From assembly GCF_008086045.1 (NCBI RefSeq), contig NZ_VSEY01000022.1, forward strand, positions 1 through 64,000: DNA of 64,000 bases, written 5' to 3'. Positions 59,897-64,000 of this stretch are shown in pieces (within the stretch, counting starts at the first letter, position 1; each line of letters begins with the position of its first letter). The position numbers were made by a program, and so were the translations under genes. The notes beneath the pieces were generated by a model. It searched no databases, had not been told where the DNA came from, and worked only from the letters and a program-made list of their open reading frames with translations. The stretch is from Nonomuraea sp. PA05. GTDB taxonomy: Bacteria > Actinomycetota > Actinomycetes > Streptosporangiales > Streptosporangiaceae.

Positions 59897-61330
59897 TCAG
59901 CCGCAGCATCCGCCGCCCTGGGCGGCCCCCGTGGTGGCTCCGGTGGTGGCTCCGGTGGTGGCTCCGGTGGTGGCCAGCGGCAGCGGGGTGCCGAGCAGGC
60001 CGCCGCTGATCCCGGTGGCCAGGCCGACCCGCTGCTCCTGGGCCTCGGCCAGGCTGGAGGAGCACACGCCGGTCTCGGGCAGGTCCAGCTGCACCTGCCG
60101 GGCGGCCTCCCAGTCGCCGGCCAGCGCCGCGACGACCGAGCGGGCCTGCTCGTACCCGGTGGCCAGCAGGAAGGTAGGGGCGCGGCCGTAGCTCTTGACG
60201 CCGATCGCGTAGTAGCCGCCCTCGGGGTGGGCGAGCTCGTCGGCGCCGTGCGCCGGGACGGTGCCGCAGGAGTGCGCGTTCGGGTCGATCAGCGGCGCGA
60301 GCGCGCGGGTGGAGCCGAGGATCGGGTCGAGGTCCAGGCGCAGCTCGCTGGCGATGGCGTGGTCGGGACGGTATCCGGTCGCGCTGACGATCTGGTCCGC
60401 CGTCACGCTCTGCTCGTGGCCGGACGGGTCGCGGCTGATCACCCGTACCTGCTCGCCGTTGCGCTCGACGGCGTGCGTGAAGAAGCCGGTGAGCAGGCGG
60501 ATACGGCCGCTTTCGACGTGGGCGTGCAGGCGGGTGCCGAGCGCGCCGCGGGCGGGCAGCGCGTCCGCCTCGCCGCCGCCGTACGTACGGGTGGCGTTGC
60601 CCGCGCGGATCGCCCAGGTGATCGGAGTGTCCTCGAGCTGGGCGAGGGCGAGCAGCGTGGTGGCGGCCGAGTGACCGGCGCCGACGACCAGGACGTGCTT
60701 GCCGGCGTAGCGGTCGCGGTCGGCGCCCAGCACGTCGGGCAGCGCGTGGTCGACCAGGTCCGCCGCGTCGGCCTCGCCGCGGGCGGGCAGGCCGGACGCG
60801 CCGAGCACGTTCGGGGTGGCGTAGGTGCCGGAGGCGTCGATGACCGCGCGGGCGTGCAGCTCGCTCCCGTCGGCCAGGCGGATCAGGAACGGCGCCTGCT
60901 CACGGCCGGCGGTGCGGACCCGGTCGTAGCCGAGCCTGCTGATCGCGCTCACCTTCGCTCCCGTACGGATCCGGGACCCCAGCAGCTTGGCCAGCGGGGC
61001 GAGGTACTCCTCGATCAGCTCGGCGCCGGTGGGCAGCCATTCGGGGTCGGGAGCGCTCCAGCCGTCGGCCTGGAGCAGGCGGCGTGCGGCGGCGTCGATG
61101 TTGTACGTCCACGGGCTGAACACCCGCACATGGCCCCACTGGGCCACCGACGCGCCCGCCTGCTCACCCGATTCCAGCACCACGAAGTCGAGGCCCCGTT
61201 CGGCGAGGTGGGCCGCGGCGGCCAGGCCGATCGGGCCGGCGCCGATGACCACGATGGGCAGATCGCCAGGCTGTGAAGCCTGGCGGCTGGGCTCCAGTTC
61301 GACAGCGGTGGGACCGCAGCATCCGCTCAT
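59897..61330 (-). CDS. FAD-dependent oxidoreductase with CCG ends
   Basis: A 477-residue flavoprotein. VVIGAGPIGLAAAAHL near residue 30 binds FAD, VLVVGAGHSAATTLL near 215 binds NADPH, and VSATGYRPDHAIASE is the FMO-type linker. Unusual are the ends: the start MSGCCGP and the finish GGGCCG, joined to the body by four TTGA repeats. The double CC could bind As(III) or protect it during oxidation or transfer. ATG 61330 follows GAGGAG. First gene of the leftward unit with the half MFS and arsR. Its likely job is arsenic-related redox chemistry, which is inference. Confidence 0.85.
   Translation of the reverse strand: MSGCCGPTAVELEPSRQASQPGDLPIVVIGAGPIGLAAAAHLAERGLDFVVLESGEQAGASVAQWGHVRVFSPWTYNIDAAARRLLQADGWSAPDPEWLPTGAELIEEYLAPLAKLLGSRIRTGAKVSAISRLGYDRVRTAGREQAPFLIRLADGSELHARAVIDASGTYATPNVLGASGLPARGEADAADLVDHALPDVLGADRDRYAGKHVLVVGAGHSAATTLLALAQLEDTPITWAIRAGNATRTYGGGEADALPARGALGTRLHAHVESGRIRLLTGFFTHAVERNGEQVRVISRDPSGHEQSVTADQIVSATGYRPDHAIASELRLDLDPILGSTRALAPLIDPNAHSCGTVPAHGADELAHPEGGYYAIGVKSYGRAPTFLLATGYEQARSVVAALAGDWEAARQVQLDLPETGVCSSSLAEAQEQRVGLATGISGGLLGTPLPLATTGATTGATTGATTGAAQGGGCCG
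59931..59975. repeat. 12-bp tandem repeat coding for TTGA units
   Basis: The unit gtggtggctccg is repeated 3.75 times without error inside the 3' end of the oxidoreductase gene, giving a (TTGA)n linker before the CCG tail. Perfect copies suggest recent slippage and a length that may vary between strains. Confidence 0.85.
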
Positions 61331-61436
61331 GGTGCTTCTCCTCATCGTTACGCGCGACCATGCCGGTCCGCGCTGTTTCGAAGGCTGTCTAAGTAGCTTC
61401 GATGGCAGGATGCCCGACAGGTTAGAGGCATGTCAA

Positions 61437-61454
61437 ATTAGATAGGTATCTAAT
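61437..61454 (-). promoter_or_regulatory. ArsR-type operator upstream of oxidoreductase operon
   Basis: ATTAGATA, GG, TATCTAAT is a perfect 18-bp palindrome in an AT-rich gap between arsO and the leftward oxidoreductase gene. ATGTCAA lies just beside it (61430-61436). Confidence 0.75.
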
Positions 61455-61480
61455 CAGCGAGCATGCGGAAATGGTGTCGC

Positions 61481-62566
61481 CTACGCGCGGGCGCGCTGAC
61501 GGGCTCCGCGCAGATGACGGGCGAGCGCGGCGACGACGTGGCGGGCGTCGGCGCCGACCCCGCGCAGCGTGTTGGAGGAGGGGGTGCGCTGCCACTCCAG
61601 GCCCAGGTAGCCGAGGCCGGGATGGGTCAGGGACAGGCCGTGGCGCTGGCGCGGGAGCCCGTCGGCGTCCAGCGCGTCCAGGCCGGTGAGGTAGGGCAGG
61701 TCCGGCCGGTAGCCGGTGGCCAGCAGCACCACATCGGCGCGCTCGCGCCCGTCGTCGGGCCAGATCACGTGATCGCCGTCGAGCCGGGTGAACATCGCCC
61801 GGCGTCTGTAGCGGCCCTCGCGCAGCGCCCGGCGGTAGCGGCCGTCATCGAGCACCGGCGAGGGAGGCGGATTCTGCGCGCGGGCCAGCGGCAGCCGGTC
61901 GAACCCGGTCACGCGGAACCAGAAATGCAGGTCCCGCCCGAGCGGACGCTGTTCGACGAACCGGAGCGGCGCCCGGCTGGCCAGCGTCACCCGCCGTTCG
62001 GCCGCCAGCTCGTGGGCGACCTGGACCGCCGAGTTGCCCGCCCCGACCACGACGACGTGCTCGCCAGGCAGGGCGACCGGCGAGCGGTAGTCGGCGACAT
62101 GTAGCACCGGGCCGGCGAAGGCGTCCAGGCCGGGCAGGGCGGGCCGGTGCGGGCGGCCGAAGGAGCCGCTGGCCGCGATCAAGGCAGGGGCGGTGAAGGT
62201 CTCGCCGTCCCCCAGGCGCACGGCGAACCCGTTCCCGCCGATCTCGACGACTTCGACGCGAGCGCCGGTGCGCAGCTCGGCGCCGCGCTCGACCAGGGCG
62301 GTGGCATAGCGTTCCAGGTAGGCGACCACCTCATCGCGGCGCGGGTAGCGCTCGGGGTCGCCGCCGAAGGCCATGCCGGGCAGGTTGCTGTAGCGGGCGG
62401 GCGAGAACAGGGCGAGGCTGTCGTAGTAGCGCGGCCAGGACCCAGCGGCCCGGTCGGAGGCTTCCAACAGTATGGGTCGTAGCCCCTGTTCCAGAGCGGC
62501 GTGCGCGGCGGCCAGGCCGGACTGTCCGGCTCCGGCGATCAGGATGCGGTCGTTGTCGATGGGCAT
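61481..62566 (-). CDS. arsO: ArsO-like flavin monooxygenase
   Basis: A 361-residue flavin-binding monooxygenase. ILIAGAGQSGLAAAHAALEQ binds FAD, VVVVGAGNSAVQVAHEL binds NADPH, and LLATGYRPDLPYLTGL is the ATG motif. Such genes occur often in actinobacterial ars clusters as ArsO, a putative monooxygenase whose substrate is not firmly known. Divergent from an arsR across 83 bases with an inverted repeat. Confidence 0.85.
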   Translation of the reverse strand: MPIDNDRILIAGAGQSGLAAAHAALEQGLRPILLEASDRAAGSWPRYYDSLALFSPARYSNLPGMAFGGDPERYPRRDEVVAYLERYATALVERGAELRTGARVEVVEIGGNGFAVRLGDGETFTAPALIAASGSFGRPHRPALPGLDAFAGPVLHVADYRSPVALPGEHVVVVGAGNSAVQVAHELAAERRVTLASRAPLRFVEQRPLGRDLHFWFRVTGFDRLPLARAQNPPPSPVLDDGRYRRALREGRYRRRAMFTRLDGDHVIWPDDGRERADVVLLATGYRPDLPYLTGLDALDADGLPRQRHGLSLTHPGLGYLGLEWQRTPSSNTLRGVGADARHVVAALARHLRGARQRARA

Positions 62567-62577
62567 GCCGCAGAACG

Positions 62578-62619
62578 TACCGTCATTTTCTAATATGTCA
62601 ATAAGTCGGTATGACGGTA
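62578..62619. promoter_or_regulatory. ArsR operator region with inverted repeat
   Basis: TACCGTCAT (62578-62586) and ATGACGGTA (62611-62619) are exact complements with an AT-rich 24-bp centre that holds ATGTCAA. It lies in the gap between arsO and arsR and can serve both. Confidence 0.7.
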
Positions 62620-62649
62620 GAGTGCGGCGGAACAGGAGGGAGCGCAGGC

Positions 62650-63009
62650 ATGGCCGAGATCACGGCAACACCAGCAACGCCGACGGACGCGTCGACGGGC
62701 AGGACGGCGGGTGCGGCGTGCGCGCCGCAGCTGCCGCAGGCTGCCCAGGACTTCCTCAAGGCCCTGGCCAACCCCGGACGCCAGCAGATCATGCTGCTGT
62801 TCGCCCAGGGCGCCGAGCTGTCGGTCAACCAGGTCGCCGAGCGCTCCGGCATCAGCCAGTCCGCCGCCTCTCAGCAACTCGCCCTGCTGCGCCGCGGCGG
62901 CATCGTCACTTCCCGCCGCGACGGCAAGGAGGTGCTGTATCGGGGCGACCGCGACAGCGTTGGCCGTATCCTCGGTGATCTGCAGGGTTATCTGAAATTC
63001 TGCTGCTGA
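62650..63009 (+). CDS. arsR: ArsR-family repressor
   Basis: A 119-residue ArsR of a different subtype: no CVCD site, but cysteines near the N-terminus (AACAPQ) and a terminal CC (YLKFCC). HTH: QVAERSGISQSAASQQLALL, then RRGGIVTSRRDGKEVLYRGD. ATG 62650 is taken because AGGAGGGA lies upstream; an ATG at 62611 lies inside the operator. It probably controls arsO and itself. Confidence 0.88.
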   Translation: MAEITATPATPTDASTGRTAGAACAPQLPQAAQDFLKALANPGRQQIMLLFAQGAELSVNQVAERSGISQSAASQQLALLRRGGIVTSRRDGKEVLYRGDRDSVGRILGDLQGYLKFCC

Positions 63010-63025
63010 CTGCCCGTCGCGCCGG

Positions 63026-63693
63026 TCACGGCGGTGGGCAGGCGGCGAATCCCAGCTCCAGATGGCGGTTCATGTCGAGCTCGAAGCGGTTGTACAGGTT
63101 CAGGTGCGACCGGAACAGAGCGGTCAGCCCGCGCCGGTCGGCCGGGCTCAGCCGCTTGGTCCAGGCCGGATCGCGCAACACCATCTGGATCAGATGCGTG
63201 TTGAGGTAGGCGATGGCGGCGGCGAGCAGGTGCAGCGCCAGCGCCGAGACCTCGGCGTGCTCGCGGTTGTCGCCGGTCAGATCGCCGGCCTTGCCGTAGA
63301 ACAGGTCCTTGCTGGCGGGATTGAAGTTCTCCACCACGTTCAGCCCCTCGCCGATCTCGCGCCTGAGTTCCTCGTCGGCGAGGTACTCGCAAATGAAGAT
63401 CGTCCTCGATTGCCTGGTAGGTGGGGTGCTTGGGGCCGCCATGGGTGAAGCGGCGCAGCATCTGGTGCGACTCGGCGGTGCGCAGCCGCAGCGCGGTCGC
63501 GTACTTGATCATCTGATCGTCATCGCGGGCGATGAGATCCCAGTCGATGGTCTTGTTCGACAGCACCGTCTCCAGGCGCGGGCCACGCCTCGTCCTCGCC
63601 TGTCCCGGGTCGGTGCAGCTTGAAGTCCAGCAGCTCGGAGAAGGCGAACCCGACGATCGAGGTTATGTGGACGAAGTCAAGCGAGGGTCCATG
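63026..63693 (-). pseudogene. Tn3-family transposase remnant
   Basis: The minus strand carries the last 220 residues or so of a Tn3-type TnpA in three frames: DFVHITSIVGFAFSELLDFK, then SNKTIDWDLIARDDDQMIKY and LRRFTHGGPKHPTYQAIE, then, after a short deletion, RTIFICEYLADEELRREIGE, NPASKDLFYGKAGDLTGDN and LSPADRRGLTALFRSHLNLY. The order and spacing agree with intact family members. At least two frameshifts make it inactive. It ends 17 bases from the last arsR, so it is the edge of the arsenic island. Confidence 0.85.
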
Positions 63694-63759
63694 TGTCGGC
63701 ATGCAAGAAGATGCGCCACGAGGTACGGATGAAAATGCACTGCTGTGCGTGACTAACAC

Positions 63760-64000
63760 CTACTGAGAGCCTGGGATCTGGCTGTCCTCGTGATCGCCGT
63801 CGAGGCTGGCGATCGCGTGGATATCTGCCTCCGACATGCCCAGGACTCGGTGATCTCCTTGGCGAGAACAGGAAGCGGATTCAGCCTGCCGTTGCGAAGC
63901 ATGTGGATGGTGGACATCGACCTGGCGGTTTGCATGGCCATGTCCCTCACCGGAATCCCGCGCAGGTCCATCAGTCTGCTGAATACCGCTGAGAACGGAT
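63760..64000 (-). pseudogene. frameshifted XRE-type HTH regulator (runs off the window)
   Basis: Reading leftward from the edge: LMDLRGIPVRDMAMQTARSM, STIHMLRNGRLNPLPVLAKE and ITE, an XRE-like helix-turn-helix. At about 63846 one base slip leads to VLGMSEADIHAIASLDGDHE, which continues the domain to a stop at 63760. In the first frame translation would end at 63753 with unrelated sequence. So the gene is broken, unless the slip is a sequence error. Confidence 0.6.

Noticed and set aside
1-64000. CRISPR arrays, tRNA or rRNA genes
   Set aside because: No regularly spaced repeats longer than the 9-12 bp tandem units, and no tRNA cloverleaf or rRNA sequence was recognised by eye. Short RNAs could be missed.

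Overview
The window is very GC-rich, with strong G/C bias at third codon positions, frequent GTG starts and long empty antisense frames. Together with two SARP-type BTAD/NB-ARC/TPR regulators, an ECF sigma gene, an SpvB/RHS protein and many secreted hydrolases, this points to the chromosome of a filamentous actinomycete. A Streptosporangiales genus such as Nonomuraea is my guess, not a demonstrated assignment.

Layout. 1-1.7 kb: end of a sugar ABC permease pair and an alpha/beta hydrolase. 2-5.5 kb: two secreted proteins, a C39-like cysteine peptidase and a propeller-like protein. 5.9-7.4 kb: a 5'-truncated SDR, a VOC protein and a small coiled-coil protein. 8-17 kb: a SARP-like regulator immediately upstream of a 1982-residue RHS protein. 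17-23.6 kb: redox genes with local regulators (MerR-SDR, TetR-FAD monooxygenase, TetR-quinone reductase-SDR), each with visible operator repeats. 23.6-28.3 kb: IS3 remnant, PP2C phosphatase and a fragment of a second one, FMN reductase-GNAT fusion, MarR. 28.4-34.3 kb: S8 protease divergent from an ECF sigma operon with two paralogous envelope proteins. 34.4-40.6 kb: secreted esterase with CBM, MarR with tandem operators, two small Cys-containing secreted proteins and a second SARP-like regulator.

40.7-52.9 kb is one leftward, mostly translationally coupled gene set: serine hydrolase, peptide-binding lipoprotein, DppB permease, fused DppC-DppD, DppF ATPase, second serine hydrolase, a truncated M20 peptidase, GNAT, an enolase-superfamily racemase/epimerase and a PucR regulator. 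I infer a pathway for uptake and breakdown of peptides or N-acyl/D-amino-acid conjugates.

53.6-63 kb is an arsenic island with four ArsR genes: ArsR, an ArsM-ArsN1-like fusion and a broken arsC; ArsR, ACR3 and arsC; a leftward set of FAD oxidoreductase with CCG ends, half-size MFS protein and ArsR; and ArsO divergent from a fourth ArsR. It is flanked by a frameshifted HTH/recombinase-like remnant on the left, and by a decayed Tn3-family transposase plus a frameshifted XRE regulator on the right, which is consistent with horizontal acquisition. No tRNA, rRNA or CRISPR array was recognised.
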